Shown here piece by piece: positions 13,965 to 24,802 of a DNA stretch of 35,537 nt. A program made the translations under genes and the position numbers. The number at the start of each line of letters is the position of its first letter. Positions within the stretch are counted from its first letter, which is position 1. A model generated the notes under the pieces. It saw nothing but the letters and a program-made list of their open reading frames with translations. It made no database searches and was not told the DNA's origin. The stretch is from Bacillota bacterium. Its GTDB lineage: Bacteria; Bacillota_A; Clostridia; Lachnospirales; Lachnospiraceae. The stretch is taken from positions 1 to 35,537 of the forward strand of contig JAEZSL010000219.1 of assembly GCA_023443925.1 (NCBI GenBank). Reading direction: 5' to 3'.

Positions 13965-16900
13965 TGCCCAAGATTGATAGCATCAAAAAAGTATTAGTTA
14001 TCGGCTCCGGCCCGATTATTATCGGCCAGGCTGCGGAATTCGACTATGCAGGTACACAGGCCTGCCGTTCCCTGAAAGAAGAAGGAATCTGTGTTATACT
14101 GGTAAATTCTAACCCGGCAACGATTATGACAGATAAAGATATTGCAGATATCGTATATATCGAACCGTTGACTCCGGATATCGTAAAAAAGATTATCTTA
14201 AAGGAAATGCCCGACAGTGTGCTTCCGACCCTTGGCGGCCAGGCAGCCTTAAACATTGCCATGGAATTAGAGGAATCCGGCTTCTTACGAGATAATGATG
14301 TCAAGCTAATCGGCACAACTTCAGAAACCATTAAAAAAGCAGAAGATCGTCTGGAATTTAAGACAACCATGGAAAAGATTGGTGAGCCCTGCGCACCCAG
14401 TACGGTAGTAACCACCGTTTTGGATGCGGTAGCTTTCGCAGAAACCATCGGATATCCGGTTGTGGTACGTCCGGCTTATACTTTAGGCGGCAGCGGCGGC
14501 GGTATTGCCCAAAGCGAAGAGCAATTAAGGGAAATCTGCTCCAACGGTCTCAGACTCAGCCGGGTAGGCCAATGTCTCATTGAACGTTGTATTGCCGGCT
14601 GGAAAGAAATCGAATATGAGGTAATGCGGGATAAACAGGGGAATTGCATTACAGTATGTAATATGGAAAATATCGATCCGGTGGGTGTACATACCGGTGA
14701 CAGTATTGTAGTGGCACCTTCCCAGACTCTTGCCGATAAAGAATACCAGATGCTAAGGTCTTCAGCCTTGAATATTATTACCGAATTAAATATAACCGGC
14801 GGCTGTAACGTACAGTATGCGCTCCACCCGGATACCTTTGAGTACTGTGTTATTGAAGTAAATCCAAGGGTAAGCCGTTCCTCCGCTCTGGCTTCCAAAG
14901 CAACGGGATACCCCATAGCCAAGGTTGCGGCTAAGATCGCACTGGGTTACAACCTGGATGAAATCCAGAATGTAGTAACCGGTAAGACTTATGCAAGTTT
15001 TGAACCGGCCCTGGATTATGTAGTGGTTAAGATTCCCAAATGGCCTTTTGATAAGTTTATTATGGCAAAGAGAACTCTGACCACACAGATGAAAGCTACC
15101 GGCGAAGTTATGAGCATCTGCACCAATTTTGAAGGTGCCTTAATGAAAGCCCTTCGTTCTCTGGAACAGAACATTTACAGCTTACAGTATGGAAATTATG
15201 GGCAGTATGAAACGGATGAAATCAGAGAAAAACTGCACCAGATTGATGACCGGAGACTGTTTGTTATAGCGGAAGCACTCCGCCGCGGAATTTCCTATGA
15301 TGAAATCTTTGACATAACCAGGATTGACAGATGGTTCTTAGATAAGATTGCTATTCTGGTAGAAATGGAGCAGGAATTAAAAACCAAACCATTGACAAAG
15401 GAATTGTTGGAAGAAGCAAAAAGACTGGAATTTCCGGATCGCGTCATAGCGGAATTTACCGGTAAACCATTAGAAGAAGTGAAGCACTTACGTAAATCGG
15501 AATATGGAATTGTAACTGCCTTTAAGATGGTTGATACCTGCGCGGCAGAATTTGAATCCAGTACGCCTTACTACTATTCCTGCTTTGGCAGTGAAAATGA
15601 AGTAGACCCGGTTAAGACCAGAAAGAAAGTTATGGTGCTGGGTTCGGGACCAATTCGTATTGGCCAGGGCATTGAATTTGACTACTGTTCCGTACACAGC
15701 GTATGGGCTTTGAGAAAAGCCGGTTATGAGACCATAATTGTGAATAACAATCCGGAAACAGTAAGTACGGATTTTGATATAGCTGACAAACTGTACTTCG
15801 AGCCCCTGACTCCCGAAGATGTGGAAAGTATCGTAGATCTGGAACAGCCGGATGGAGCCGTAGTCCAGTTCGGCGGACAGACAGCCATTAAGTTAACAGA
15901 AGCCCTGTTAAAAATGGGAGTTCCCATTCTTGGAACCTCTGCAGAAAATGTAGATGCCGCGGAAGACCGTGAACTATTTGATGCCATACTGGAAGAATGC
16001 TGTATACCAAGACCTGCCGGCAAGACTGTATATACAACGGAAGAAGCTATTGTGGCAGCAAATGAACTGGGATACCCGGTTTTAGTAAGACCTTCTTATG
16101 TACTGGGAGGGCAGGGAATGCAGATCGCCATATCCGATGAAGATATCCGGGAATTCATGGCTATTATTAATCTAAATGTTCAGGAGCACCCAATTCTCGT
16201 AGATAAATACCTTATGGGTAAAGAAGTAGAAGTAGATGCCGTGTGTGACGGTGAAGATATTCTGATTCCCGGTATAATGGAGCATGTGGAGAGGGCCGGG
16301 ATTCATTCCGGTGACAGTATATCCGTATATCCGGCTCAAAACATCACAGAAAGGCTTCAGAATGTTATTGTGGATTATACCAGAAAACTGGCAAAATCCC
16401 TTAATGTAATCGGACTCATTAATATCCAGTTTATTCTTTATCAGGATGAAGTATATGTAATAGAAGTAAATCCACGTTCCAGCCGTACGGTTCCCTATAT
16501 CAGCAAGGTAACCGGCATACCCATCGTTGGTCTGGCTTCCCGTGTCATACTGGGAGATAAAATCAGAGATTTAGGTTATGGAACCGGCCTGGCCCCCAAT
16601 GCGGATTATATTGCCATTAAGATGCCCGTATTCTCTTTTGAGAAATTACATGGTGCCGATATCAGCCTTGGACCGGAGATGAAATCCACCGGCGAATGCC
16701 TGGGTATTGCAAAGACTTTTAATGAAGCCCTTTACAAAGCATTTCTGGGAGCAGGTATCAATCTGCCAAAGCACAAAAAAATGATTATTACGGTAAAAGA
16801 CGCTGATAAGCTGGAAGCTGTGGAGGCAGGCAGAAGATTCAAGGCTCTGGGTTATGAAATCTATGCAACCAGAAGTACGGCCAAATTCCTGAATGAAAAT

Positions 16901-17164
16901 GGAGTTGAAGCCATACCTGTAAATAAGCTGGATAAAGAGGCTCCGACCATTATCGATCTGATCCTTGGACATGAGATCGACCTGGTAATCGATACACCGA
17001 CCCAGGGACGTGATAAATCCAGAGACGGATTCCTAATACGACGCACCTCCATAGAAACCGGCGTAACCTGCTTAACCTCTCTGGACACAGCCAATGCATT
17101 GCTGACTAGTTTAGAGAATGCAGACATGGATAACATCTCTCTGATTGATATAGCTAAATTATAA
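13964..17164 (+). CDS. carB: Carbamoyl-phosphate synthase large subunit
   Basis: Makes carbamoyl phosphate from bicarbonate, ammonia and two ATP. The 1066-residue protein has the expected two homologous halves, each beginning with the P-loop-like block ([21 protein letters not shown] and [20 protein letters not shown]) and an ATP-grasp domain ([17 protein letters not shown] and [17 protein letters not shown]). An oligomerisation region lies between them, and a C-terminal MGS-like allosteric domain comes after about residue 935 ([22 protein letters not shown]). It is translationally coupled to carA. No pyr or arg genes adjoin, so the controlling pathway cannot be told from context. Confidence 0.98.
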   Translation: MPKIDSIKKVLVIGSGPIIIGQAAEFDYAGTQACRSLKEEGICVILVNSNPATIMTDKDIADIVYIEPLTPDIVKKIILKEMPDSVLPTLGGQAALNIAMELEESGFLRDNDVKLIGTTSETIKKAEDRLEFKTTMEKIGEPCAPSTVVTTVLDAVAFAETIGYPVVVRPAYTLGGSGGGIAQSEEQLREICSNGLRLSRVGQCLIERCIAGWKEIEYEVMRDKQGNCITVCNMENIDPVGVHTGDSIVVAPSQTLADKEYQMLRSSALNIITELNITGGCNVQYALHPDTFEYCVIEVNPRVSRSSALASKATGYPIAKVAAKIALGYNLDEIQNVVTGKTYASFEPALDYVVVKIPKWPFDKFIMAKRTLTTQMKATGEVMSICTNFEGALMKALRSLEQNIYSLQYGNYGQYETDEIREKLHQIDDRRLFVIAEALRRGISYDEIFDITRIDRWFLDKIAILVEMEQELKTKPLTKELLEEAKRLEFPDRVIAEFTGKPLEEVKHLRKSEYGIVTAFKMVDTCAAEFESSTPYYYSCFGSENEVDPVKTRKKVMVLGSGPIRIGQGIEFDYCSVHSVWALRKAGYETIIVNNNPETVSTDFDIADKLYFEPLTPEDVESIVDLEQPDGAVVQFGGQTAIKLTEALLKMGVPILGTSAENVDAAEDRELFDAILEECCIPRPAGKTVYTTEEAIVAANELGYPVLVRPSYVLGGQGMQIAISDEDIREFMAIINLNVQEHPILVDKYLMGKEVEVDAVCDGEDILIPGIMEHVERAGIHSGDSISVYPAQNITERLQNVIVDYTRKLAKSLNVIGLINIQFILYQDEVYVIEVNPRSSRTVPYISKVTGIPIVGLASRVILGDKIRDLGYGTGLAPNADYIAIKMPVFSFEKLHGADISLGPEMKSTGECLGIAKTFNEALYKAFLGAGINLPKHKKMIITVKDADKLEAVEAGRRFKALGYEIYATRSTAKFLNENGVEAIPVNKLDKEAPTIIDLILGHEIDLVIDTPTQGRDKSRDGFLIRRTSIETGVTCLTSLDTANALLTSLENADMDNISLIDIAKL

Positions 17165-17208
17165 TAAATTCTTATAATAGTGGATGCTGTAGTAGCAGAA
17201 GTGTAAAG

Positions 17209-17268
17209 CAGTACCCTGGAAGTTGACAGCACATATATATTGTGTAAAGCTTTCAGGGTACTGTTTGC
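17209..17268 (+). terminator. Terminator after carAB
   Basis: CAGTACCCTG (17209-17218) pairs perfectly with CAGGGTACTG (17254-17263) around a 35-nt loop that contains a smaller CACA/TGTG hairpin, and is followed by TTTGCTAAT. A second 8-bp inverted repeat (AATAACGG 17299-17306, CCGTTATT 17335-17342) lies between here and the convergent csp gene. Confidence 0.6.
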
Positions 17269-17394
17269 TAATATATTGATTTTTGATGATATATTAATAA
17301 TAACGGTCTTCTTTCTGTTTCTTTTTCTATAATCCCGTTATTGATATGCTGTAGGAATTCATAGCAGAGTTAAGTTTTATTTGCTTTATTATAC

Positions 17395-19098
17395 TCAGAC
17401 CTGTTCACCTCTTAAACTGTTAAAGGAATTATAGATATCCAGGATGCCGTAACCCCATTCACGGTTGGGATAGACGTTATTTGGGGCTCTTCTTGCACCG
17501 CGTATTAAAAGATTCTTAATTTCCACACTGTCCAGTTGGGTATAATTACCTTCTATTATACCCCATTCCAATATCATAGCAGCAATGCCTGCGGTATGTG
17601 CTGCGGCCACACTGGTTCCCGACATTGTTGTGTAAGTGTTGTTTGGCCCGGGACCAACCAGATTGACACCTGGAGCAGCCAGATCCGGGCTGATATTGTT
17701 GTTTCTTGTAAACCCTCTGCTTGCATTAATAAAGAGGCTCTGATTGGTGTAGTCATAGGCGGTTACGTTAATGGGGATAATGGTATTGGCAGGAGAAGTC
17801 AGGGTTATTTCTGGAGTGGGCTGGGTAAAATAAGTCTGATCACTGATAAAATTTGATATCGGCAGCCAGATGTTAAAACGGGAATCCAGATCTATATTGG
17901 AATAGACCCGGAATCTCCAGATTCCCTCCGTCGGTTTATTAAACCGGATCAAAATGAGCTGGTCTCCGGTCTGTGCTTCTACGATCTGATAATCCACAAA
18001 AATAACCGTCTGCTCAAATATAAAACGGATTACTCTGGTTTCGCCGATTCTTGCAGGTATTCTGGGAATGAATTCTCCGGTAGGAGAGAGTATGTCAATG
18101 GAAAAAGTGCTGGGGGCGTCTCCCCATAATTCCATAGAAAATCCGGGCTCATTGGGGCCAACCCTGAGTTCAACCGTATCATACTCGATCCCTCTGGTTA
18201 TAGTACCCTGATAGTGGTGGCCACGGTTGCCTTCGTTTCCCGCGCAGATGCTTACGCCGATACCCCTAAAATCTGCTACGGTAGAGAGGTAATTACTCAA
18301 AACGCCGCGTTCGTCATGAGCTCCTTGAGAGGTGCCGAAACCGATGCAGATGGATAAGGGTCTCATTAACCGGTTGGAGATGCTAAGAAGGTAATTAACT
18401 CCAAGCATGATATCTGTTTCCTGGTAGCAGACTGCATCCTGGGGAATGGAAAAAAAGTTACGGATATACTGCTTTGCCTGTCTTAATTTTACTACCACAA
18501 TGTCTGCAAATGGAACAACGCCAGAAAAATTATTTTCAGGACTTTCCGAACCTGCGGCTATCCCTGCCAGAAAGGTGCCGTGTCCGATTTCATCCGTACT
18601 GGGAACAACGGATAAAGGATTTGCATTTTCCAGAGCAGAATTAATCTGAGCCGCTGTATATTCTGAACCGTAATAAAAGCCTTCCGGTACTTCACCGGTT
18701 TGAATGGTCTGATCCCAGATGGAATGTATTTTTGTTGTACCGTCAGCATTTTTAAAGGCATCATGGGTATAATCTATTCCAGTATCAATAATTCCTATTA
18801 AAACACCCTCACCACGAAGGTTAAAACTAGGTATATTTCGGATTCTCGTGACCCCGGAAGCCTCCAGGCTGCCGGTATCCATTAAACCAAAACAGCTTGG
18901 GAAAATACCATATCCATATATTTGAATTAAATTATCCGGAAGATTGCTGATAGGCGCGTAAACAACAGCATGAGTCGAATTAAGAGTAGTATAACAGGTG
19001 TTTTCTATGGCTGTAAGCTGTTCCAGTCTCTGCCCAAGCGCAACAATAAATTCAGCATAATCTTCGCTGAGAGCATATTCTCTGCAATTTTGATCCAA
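17395..19098 (-). CDS. Csp-family subtilisin-like serine protease (CspB-type germination protease)
   Basis: Csp proteases are spore subtilisins that cleave pro-SleC to its active form. The protein shows a Csp-type prodomain (about residues 1-95, SEDYAEFIVALGQRL), then the S8 catalytic domain with Asp105 in IGIIDTGID, His173 in DEIGHGTFLAG and Ser496 in TMSGTSVAAAHTAG. It is interrupted by the beta jelly-roll insert characteristic of Csp proteins (about residues 300-450). All three catalytic residues are present, so it is CspB-like and not a CspC/CspA-type pseudoprotease. A TTG at 19098, 6 nt after GGAGAGG, is the best start; an ATG at 19104 directly abuts that site. Length is about 567 residues. 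It is separated from sleC only by carAB. Confidence 0.9.
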   Translation of the reverse strand: MDQNCREYALSEDYAEFIVALGQRLEQLTAIENTCYTTLNSTHAVVYAPISNLPDNLIQIYGYGIFPSCFGLMDTGSLEASGVTRIRNIPSFNLRGEGVLIGIIDTGIDYTHDAFKNADGTTKIHSIWDQTIQTGEVPEGFYYGSEYTAAQINSALENANPLSVVPSTDEIGHGTFLAGIAAGSESPENNFSGVVPFADIVVVKLRQAKQYIRNFFSIPQDAVCYQETDIMLGVNYLLSISNRLMRPLSICIGFGTSQGAHDERGVLSNYLSTVADFRGIGVSICAGNEGNRGHHYQGTITRGIEYDTVELRVGPNEPGFSMELWGDAPSTFSIDILSPTGEFIPRIPARIGETRVIRFIFEQTVIFVDYQIVEAQTGDQLILIRFNKPTEGIWRFRVYSNIDLDSRFNIWLPISNFISDQTYFTQPTPEITLTSPANTIIPINVTAYDYTNQSLFINASRGFTRNNNISPDLAAPGVNLVGPGPNNTYTTMSGTSVAAAHTAGIAAMILEWGIIEGNYTQLDSVEIKNLLIRGARRAPNNVYPNREWGYGILDIYNSFNSLRGEQV

Positions 19099-19206
19099 GG
19101 TCATCCTCTCCAATATATAGATTTCATTTATTAAATATATGAATAAATATATTTATTATTCTAAATTTACCTGTCATCTCAAGTGGAAGCTTTTTCATTT
19201 TTACGG

Positions 19207-19235
19207 TTGTCTGATATTTAAATTCATGTTATAAT
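19207..19235 (+). promoter_or_regulatory. Promoter for the GGDEF/EAL gene
   Basis: TTGTCT (19207-19212) and a perfect TATAAT (19230-19235) are spaced by 17 bp. The predicted transcript starts near 19242, just before the open frame at 19255. Confidence 0.65.
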
Positions 19236-19254
19236 TTAACAAGATTAGCGCTAT

Positions 19255-21999
19255 TTGGTCACTGTAGTTGTTTTGCGCTTTTATCTCAGGGATTATAATA
19301 GACATCATGATTTTACCTATAAAGAGTACATCAGGGAAGATGGGAAAATACAAAGCATGGATGGTAAAGATAAAGTACTAAAGAAAAGGGATCTTTACGC
19401 AAAAGAGCATTTAATGGATTTCTTTTCTAATATTTCATTGCCGGATGGCGTGGTTAGTAATTACATAGAAAAAGATAATTATATTGAATTTGTTTTTGAT
19501 GATACTGTTTACTCCGCTTTGATAGACGGCGGTAATTGGGAGGAGATAAAACAGGAACTGAATCGTCAGAAGGAAAATAAGCTGAAAGAGAGCCATCGGA
19601 TTAAGGAGCTTGAAAGACAGGATTCTTTAACCAGATTGTATAATAAAGAATACAGCCGGCGGATCATAGAGGAATTTTTATCAGCTTCTGAACGGAAATC
19701 CCATCATGCGCTAATGATTGTAGATATTGATAATTTTCAGGTTGTGAATGAAAATCTGGGATATTTATTCGGTGATACGGTTCTGGTTAATATAGCGGAA
19801 TCTTTAGGTAAGATATTTTATGATACGGACATTGCCGGAAGAATCGGCGGCGATGAGTTTTTGATATTTCTTAAAGATGTAGCCAGTCTGGAACTATTAA
19901 AAGATAAGGCGGAAGAAATATATTCGGTGATCCGTAATACATATACGGGTGAGAATACAGATTACACTATGTCCTGCAGTATAGGAATCGGAGTTTATCC
20001 CGGTGACGGCGAGGATTTTTTGCAGTTGTTTATGAAAGCAGACGCGGCTTTAATACATACCCGTGAGAGTCATAAGAATTTTTATGGTTTTTATCATGAT
20101 ATTGAGGATAGCAGCGGTTATATTGATGAAGATTGTTATAATAAATATAAGATAACAAAAACCAGAGCTTATGGCAGTAATAATTTTGATAAAGAAATTA
20201 CCGCATTTGCCTTTGATATTATGTCACGCACGAAAGATGTAGGCAGTGCAATTAATCTCTTATTAAATAAAGTGCGAGCCCAATTTGACTGTAACCATAT
20301 CTGTATTTTAGAAAATTCTCTTAATAGTTCGAATTTTAATATTACCTATCTTAGCTGTAAAGACGGCATAAAACCGGAGAATAATAAACTAAATAATTTT
20401 ATTTCTGAAATTGAGGATTATACCTATAAATTTGACGAAAACGGTATTTATTATATCCAGAATGTAAGTGAGATTAAGGAGGAAAGCGATAAGAGTGTAC
20501 TGAATTCCTTAGGGATTCAAGCCTTACTTCACTGCGGTATATTTGAAAACGGTAATTTAAAAGGATGCGTCAGTTTACATGACTGTGAAAAACCAAGATA
20601 TTGGACCCAGTATGAAATCGATTCATTGGTTACCATTACCAAGATTATTTCCTCTTATTTATTAAAAATGAGGGCTTCGGAACGGGCCAGCCAGCAGCTT
20701 TATATTATAACAAATTACGATGCACTGACTGGGCTGCCCACTCTGCATAAATTTAAAAGGGATGCGAAAAAATTGATGGAAGAGCATCCGGAACAAAAAT
20801 ATGCAATTATATATTCGGACATCAATCAGTTTAAATATATTAATGATACCCTTGGATATGATATCGGTGATAAGATCTTATGTGATTTTGCTGCGCTTAT
20901 ATCCTGCGAAGAGACAAATGATCGGAGACTGTGCAGGATATCGGAAGATAATTTTTTAGCAGTGGCACCTTTTAAAGATGAAGATACCATACGGGATGTT
21001 ATTTTATCTGTGAATGAGCGGTTTAATGTCATGCAGAAGGCAAAGTATCCGGGCAATAAATTTGTGGTGGCTACCGGGGTGGCTTTAGTTGATGATTCGG
21101 AGGATATAACGGTCGCCATTGATAATGCTAAATTAGCCAGAAAAAGCATTAAGAATTCACCCAAAACTGCCTGCAAGTTCTTTGATTACTCCATGAAAAT
21201 AATGCTTCAGCGGGAAGCTGAAATTACAAATTCCATGGAACAGGCTTTAAAGAACGGTGAATTTATTGTGTATCTTCAACCTAAGGTCGGACTAAAGGAC
21301 AATAATCTGGTTGGAGCGGAAGCCTTGGTCAGATGGAAAAAGAAGGATGGCAGTCTGATTCCGCCCAGTGATTTTATTCCTCTTTTTGAGCGGAATGGCT
21401 TTGTTGTTAATCTGGACTTTTATATCTATGAAGAAGTGTGTAAACTCTTAGTATCCTGGATAAAGAATGGGCTGCCGGTGTGTCCCATATCCGTTAACGT
21501 GTCCAGAATTCATTTAAATGATGAGGAGTTTGTAAATGAAATCAAAAGGCTGGTGGATAATTATAAAATTCCTTATCATTTATTGGAACTGGAACTTACG
21601 GAAAGTATATTTCTAAATAATGCGGAAGCGGCACTGTCAACTATGAAAAAGCTGCGGAAGCTGGGTTTTGGAGTTTCCATTGATGACTTTGGTGCAGGAT
21701 ATTCGTCCTTAAATTTATTAAAGAATATGGAGACGGATGTTATAAAGCTGGACAAGGAATTTTTTGGACAGGGTGATATGCAAAAGGAAGAACAGATTAT
21801 CGTATCCAGTATAATCAGTATGGCAAAGCAGCTGAATATGAAGGTTTTATCCGAAGGTGTGGAAACCCAGACCCAATCGGATTTCCTAAAAACCGTATTA
21901 TGTGATATGGCTCAGGGTTATCTTTACTCCAAACCGGTTCCCGTGGAGGAGTTTGAGGATTTAATGAAGCAGATCCAGAGTAATAATTATATAATATAG
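19255..21999 (+). CDS. Cyclic-di-GMP hybrid protein: GGDEF - GAF - degenerate GGDEF - EAL
   Basis: Signalling protein expected to make and/or degrade cyclic di-GMP. An N-terminal PAS-like region with coiled coil reaches about residue 120. The first GGDEF domain has an intact active site, GRIGGDEF (about 198-202). A GAF-like sensor domain covers about 310-470. The second GGDEF has lost the motif (RISEDNF). The EAL domain (about 665-905) keeps GAEALVRW, SVNVSR, ELTES, SIDDFGAGYSSL, IKLDKEFF, SEGVET and QGYLYSKP, so phosphodiesterase residues look complete. There is no membrane segment, so it is cytosolic. The start is uncertain: TTG 19255 is the frame limit with a very short leader and no ribosome site, and ATG 19357 also lacks a good one. 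Confidence 0.9.
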   Translation: MVTVVVLRFYLRDYNRHHDFTYKEYIREDGKIQSMDGKDKVLKKRDLYAKEHLMDFFSNISLPDGVVSNYIEKDNYIEFVFDDTVYSALIDGGNWEEIKQELNRQKENKLKESHRIKELERQDSLTRLYNKEYSRRIIEEFLSASERKSHHALMIVDIDNFQVVNENLGYLFGDTVLVNIAESLGKIFYDTDIAGRIGGDEFLIFLKDVASLELLKDKAEEIYSVIRNTYTGENTDYTMSCSIGIGVYPGDGEDFLQLFMKADAALIHTRESHKNFYGFYHDIEDSSGYIDEDCYNKYKITKTRAYGSNNFDKEITAFAFDIMSRTKDVGSAINLLLNKVRAQFDCNHICILENSLNSSNFNITYLSCKDGIKPENNKLNNFISEIEDYTYKFDENGIYYIQNVSEIKEESDKSVLNSLGIQALLHCGIFENGNLKGCVSLHDCEKPRYWTQYEIDSLVTITKIISSYLLKMRASERASQQLYIITNYDALTGLPTLHKFKRDAKKLMEEHPEQKYAIIYSDINQFKYINDTLGYDIGDKILCDFAALISCEETNDRRLCRISEDNFLAVAPFKDEDTIRDVILSVNERFNVMQKAKYPGNKFVVATGVALVDDSEDITVAIDNAKLARKSIKNSPKTACKFFDYSMKIMLQREAEITNSMEQALKNGEFIVYLQPKVGLKDNNLVGAEALVRWKKKDGSLIPPSDFIPLFERNGFVVNLDFYIYEEVCKLLVSWIKNGLPVCPISVNVSRIHLNDEEFVNEIKRLVDNYKIPYHLLELELTESIFLNNAEAALSTMKKLRKLGFGVSIDDFGAGYSSLNLLKNMETDVIKLDKEFFGQGDMQKEEQIIVSSIISMAKQLNMKVLSEGVETQTQSDFLKTVLCDMAQGYLYSKPVPVEEFEDLMKQIQSNNYII

Positions 22000-22104
22000 A
22001 TTAGCAATTTATTTTTTTACAGATTCTATTTTTTATATTTTTATATAGATTTAAGTTTCTAAAGACCTCACAAATTACTAAAGATCTTTCAAAAAGAAAT
22101 TTTT

Positions 22105-22160
22105 CCTCTGTTAAAAGTCTGGATTTTATGACTCAAGACTTTGACAGAGGACTTTTTTTG
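22105..22160 (+). terminator. Strong terminator after the GGDEF/EAL gene
   Basis: CCTCTGTTAAAAGTCT (22105-22120) pairs with AGACTTTGACAGAGG (22136-22150) with one bulge, followed by ACTTTTTTTG. The remaining 270 bp to the next gene hold a promoter and otherwise nothing recognisable. Confidence 0.88.
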
Positions 22161-22303
22161 TTGGAAAATCAATATATAGATGCAAAACTCATCCCGTAAA
22201 AATAAGTAATCACCCCGATAGGGCGGTTTTAAAACAATCTAATAATTATTTTTAATTAGTATATTTAATAAACAATAATACATGAGTGATATGAAATAAA
22301 ACA

Positions 22304-22331
22304 TTGCCGGATTAAGAATAATGGTTATAAT
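22304..22331 (+). promoter_or_regulatory. Candidate promoter for the GH31 gene
   Basis: TTGCCG (22304-22309) and TATAAT (22326-22331) are spaced by 16 bp. A small hairpin GATGAA...TTTCATC follows in the leader. No convincing catabolite-repression operator is seen. Confidence 0.45.
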
Positions 22332-22432
22332 AGATTAGGATGAAGTTTTTTCATCTGGAAAAGTAATAAAATTATACTATATCTGTTCATAATAAAATAA
22401 TTAATAGGACCAGTGACGGAAAGGAGTTATCA

Positions 22433-24802
22433 ATGAAATTTAGTAATGGATGTTGGGTACAAAGAGAAGGAGTGGAATGCTTCAGCCCTGCTGAGGTTTA
22501 TGAAACCAGAAGAAACAATAACAGTATAACTTTTTGCGCTCCCACGCATAAAATTATCCGTAGAGGTGATACCTTAGGCGGACCGAATCTGACAATTAAG
22601 ATATCCGCACCGGCACCAGAAGTTTTAAGAGTTCAAACCTTTCATTACATGGGAGTTGTAGATCACGGACCAAATTTTGAAATTTCGTTGGATGACAATG
22701 CGGTATTGTCCGTTGAAGAAACAGAGGATGCATATAAGCTTTTTAGTGGTTCCCTGAATCTGTCTGTCAATAAGCAGACTGCTGAGATGCAGTTTAACCG
22801 TGGTAATTACAAGTTAACGGCCAGCAATAAGCGGGATAAGGCTTATGTGAAGACAGCATTTAAAGGTCTTGCTTATGAAACCGACAATCATGACGCTTAT
22901 ATGAGAGAACAGTTAAGTCTTTCTGTGGGTGAATTAATCTATGGATTAGGGGAACGTTTTACACCTTTCGTGAAAAACGGACAGTCTGTGGACCTCTGGA
23001 ATGAAGACGGTGGTACCTCCACTGAAATATCCTATAAAAACATACCTTTTTACCTTTCAAACAGAGGGTATGGCATATTTGTCAACAGTTCCGATAAAGT
23101 TTCCTTTGAAATAAGCTCGGAAATGGTTAAAAAAGTCGGTTTCTCCGTTCCGGGGGAAAGCCTGGATTACTTTATTTTTAACGGACCGGCTATGAAGGAT
23201 GCCATATCCAGATATACGGATTTAACCGGGAAACCTGCACTTCCTGCACCCTGGACGTTCGGACTGTGGTTATCCACTTCCTTTACCACCAATTATGATG
23301 AAGCTACCGTAACCAGTTTTGTGGATGGTATGGCAGAAAGAGATATTCCCTTAAGTGTATTCCATTTTGACTGTTTCTGGATGAAGGGATTTAACTGGTG
23401 TGATTTTAAATGGGATAAGGAGGTATTTCCAGATCCTTCGGGTATGTTAAAGCGCCTAAAAGAGAAAGGCCTTAAGATCTGCGTATGGATTAATTCTTAT
23501 ATTGCACAGGAATCCATACTTTTTGAAGAAGGTATGGAAAATGGATACTTTGTTAAGAGAACCAACGGTGATGTATGGCAGTGGGATATGTGGCAGCCCG
23601 GAATGGCGCTGGTGGATTTCACCAATCCGGCAGCCTGTGAATGGTACGCTTCCAAGTTAGAAGAATTGATGGATATGGGAGTGGATTGTTTTAAAACCGA
23701 TTTCGGTGAAAGAATCCCCACGAAGGACGTTGTTTATTACAACGGTGCGGATCCGGTAAAAATGCATAATTACTATACTTACCTTTATAATAAAACCGTA
23801 TTTGGCCTGGTAGAGAAAAAACGCGGCAAAGGCAACGGAGTGGTATTTGCAAGAAGTGCCACGGCAGGCGGTCAGAAATTCCCCGTACACTGGGGCGGAG
23901 ACTGCTGGTCTGATTTTGAATCCATGTCGGAAAGCTTAAGGGGTGGACTATCCCTGACTATGTCAGGCTTTGGCTTCTGGAGTCATGACATCGGCGGTTT
24001 TGAAGATACTTCCACACCGGATGTTTATAAGAGATGGGTTGCATTTGGTTTAATGTCTTCCCATTCCAGACTCCACGGAAGCTCCTCCTATCGTGTTCCC
24101 TGGGCTTATGACGAAGAAGCCGTAGAAGTGGCACGTTTCTTTACGAAATTAAAAGCTTCTTTAATGCCCTATCTTTACGGAAATGCCGTTGAAACCAATA
24201 AAACAGGTATCCCCACCATGCGCAGTATGGTGTTGGAGTTCCAGGATGATCCTGCCTGCCAGTATCTGGATAAACAGTATATGCTTGGCGGCAGCCTGCT
24301 TATTGCACCGGTTTTAAATGAAGAGAGTATGGGAGAATTCTACGTTCCCCAAGGCAGCTGGACGAATTTCCTCACCGGAGAAAAAGTTGCCGGCGGCCGG
24401 TGGGTAAGAGAATATCACACATATTTAAGCATTCCCTGCCTGGTAAAAGAGAATTCCATTATTGCCGTCGGTGCGGTGGATACAAAACCTGAATATGACT
24501 ATGCAGAGGATGTAACTTTTAAAGTATATGAATTAACAGAAGGAATCGCAGCAAAAACCCAAGTCTATAATACCAGGGCAGAGCTGGAATTAAGCATATC
24601 AGTTCTTAAGGAAGGAAACACCATTACTGTTTCCGTACAGCATTTAGGTGAAGCCAAACCATATAAGGTTTACCTCCACGCAGTGAAAAATATAGCTTCC
24701 GTAACGGGAGGCACCAGCCAGGAATCAGAAAAGGGAATTGTAATTATACCTTCTGAGTATAAAAAAGATTCCGTTGAGGTTATTAGCTGTAAGTTAAATT
24801 AA
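22433..24802 (+). CDS. yicI: Glycoside hydrolase family 31 alpha-xylosidase (YicI-like)
   Basis: Releases alpha-linked xylose, for example from isoprimeverose and xyloglucan oligosaccharides. The sequence follows E. coli YicI closely as I remember it: GLGERFTPFVKNGQSVDLWN, the substrate block SLWLSTSFTTNYDEATV-like (here FGLWLSTSFTTNYDEATV), HFDCFWMKGFNWCDF, the nucleophile D423 in FKTDFGERIP and the acid/base D490 in HWGGDCWSDF, plus FWSHDIGGFE. There is no signal peptide, so it acts in the cytoplasm on imported oligosaccharides. A ribosome site AAAGGAG precedes the ATG. Length is 789 residues, near the 772 of YicI. Its neighbours are a sugar importer and regulator downstream. Confidence 0.95.
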   Translation: MKFSNGCWVQREGVECFSPAEVYETRRNNNSITFCAPTHKIIRRGDTLGGPNLTIKISAPAPEVLRVQTFHYMGVVDHGPNFEISLDDNAVLSVEETEDAYKLFSGSLNLSVNKQTAEMQFNRGNYKLTASNKRDKAYVKTAFKGLAYETDNHDAYMREQLSLSVGELIYGLGERFTPFVKNGQSVDLWNEDGGTSTEISYKNIPFYLSNRGYGIFVNSSDKVSFEISSEMVKKVGFSVPGESLDYFIFNGPAMKDAISRYTDLTGKPALPAPWTFGLWLSTSFTTNYDEATVTSFVDGMAERDIPLSVFHFDCFWMKGFNWCDFKWDKEVFPDPSGMLKRLKEKGLKICVWINSYIAQESILFEEGMENGYFVKRTNGDVWQWDMWQPGMALVDFTNPAACEWYASKLEELMDMGVDCFKTDFGERIPTKDVVYYNGADPVKMHNYYTYLYNKTVFGLVEKKRGKGNGVVFARSATAGGQKFPVHWGGDCWSDFESMSESLRGGLSLTMSGFGFWSHDIGGFEDTSTPDVYKRWVAFGLMSSHSRLHGSSSYRVPWAYDEEAVEVARFFTKLKASLMPYLYGNAVETNKTGIPTMRSMVLEFQDDPACQYLDKQYMLGGSLLIAPVLNEESMGEFYVPQGSWTNFLTGEKVAGGRWVREYHTYLSIPCLVKENSIIAVGAVDTKPEYDYAEDVTFKVYELTEGIAAKTQVYNTRAELELSISVLKEGNTITVSVQHLGEAKPYKVYLHAVKNIASVTGGTSQESEKGIVIIPSEYKKDSVEVISCKLN

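Noticed and set aside
14044..14922. Long minus-strand frames inside carB
   Set aside because: Shadow frames of a highly conserved gene, with no ribosome sites or recognisable protein features.
22197..22235. Possible cyclic-di-GMP riboswitch near the GGDEF/EAL gene (ACCCCGATAGGGCGG)
   Set aside because: Only a short local pairing is visible; the conserved GEMM core and its two helices are absent.
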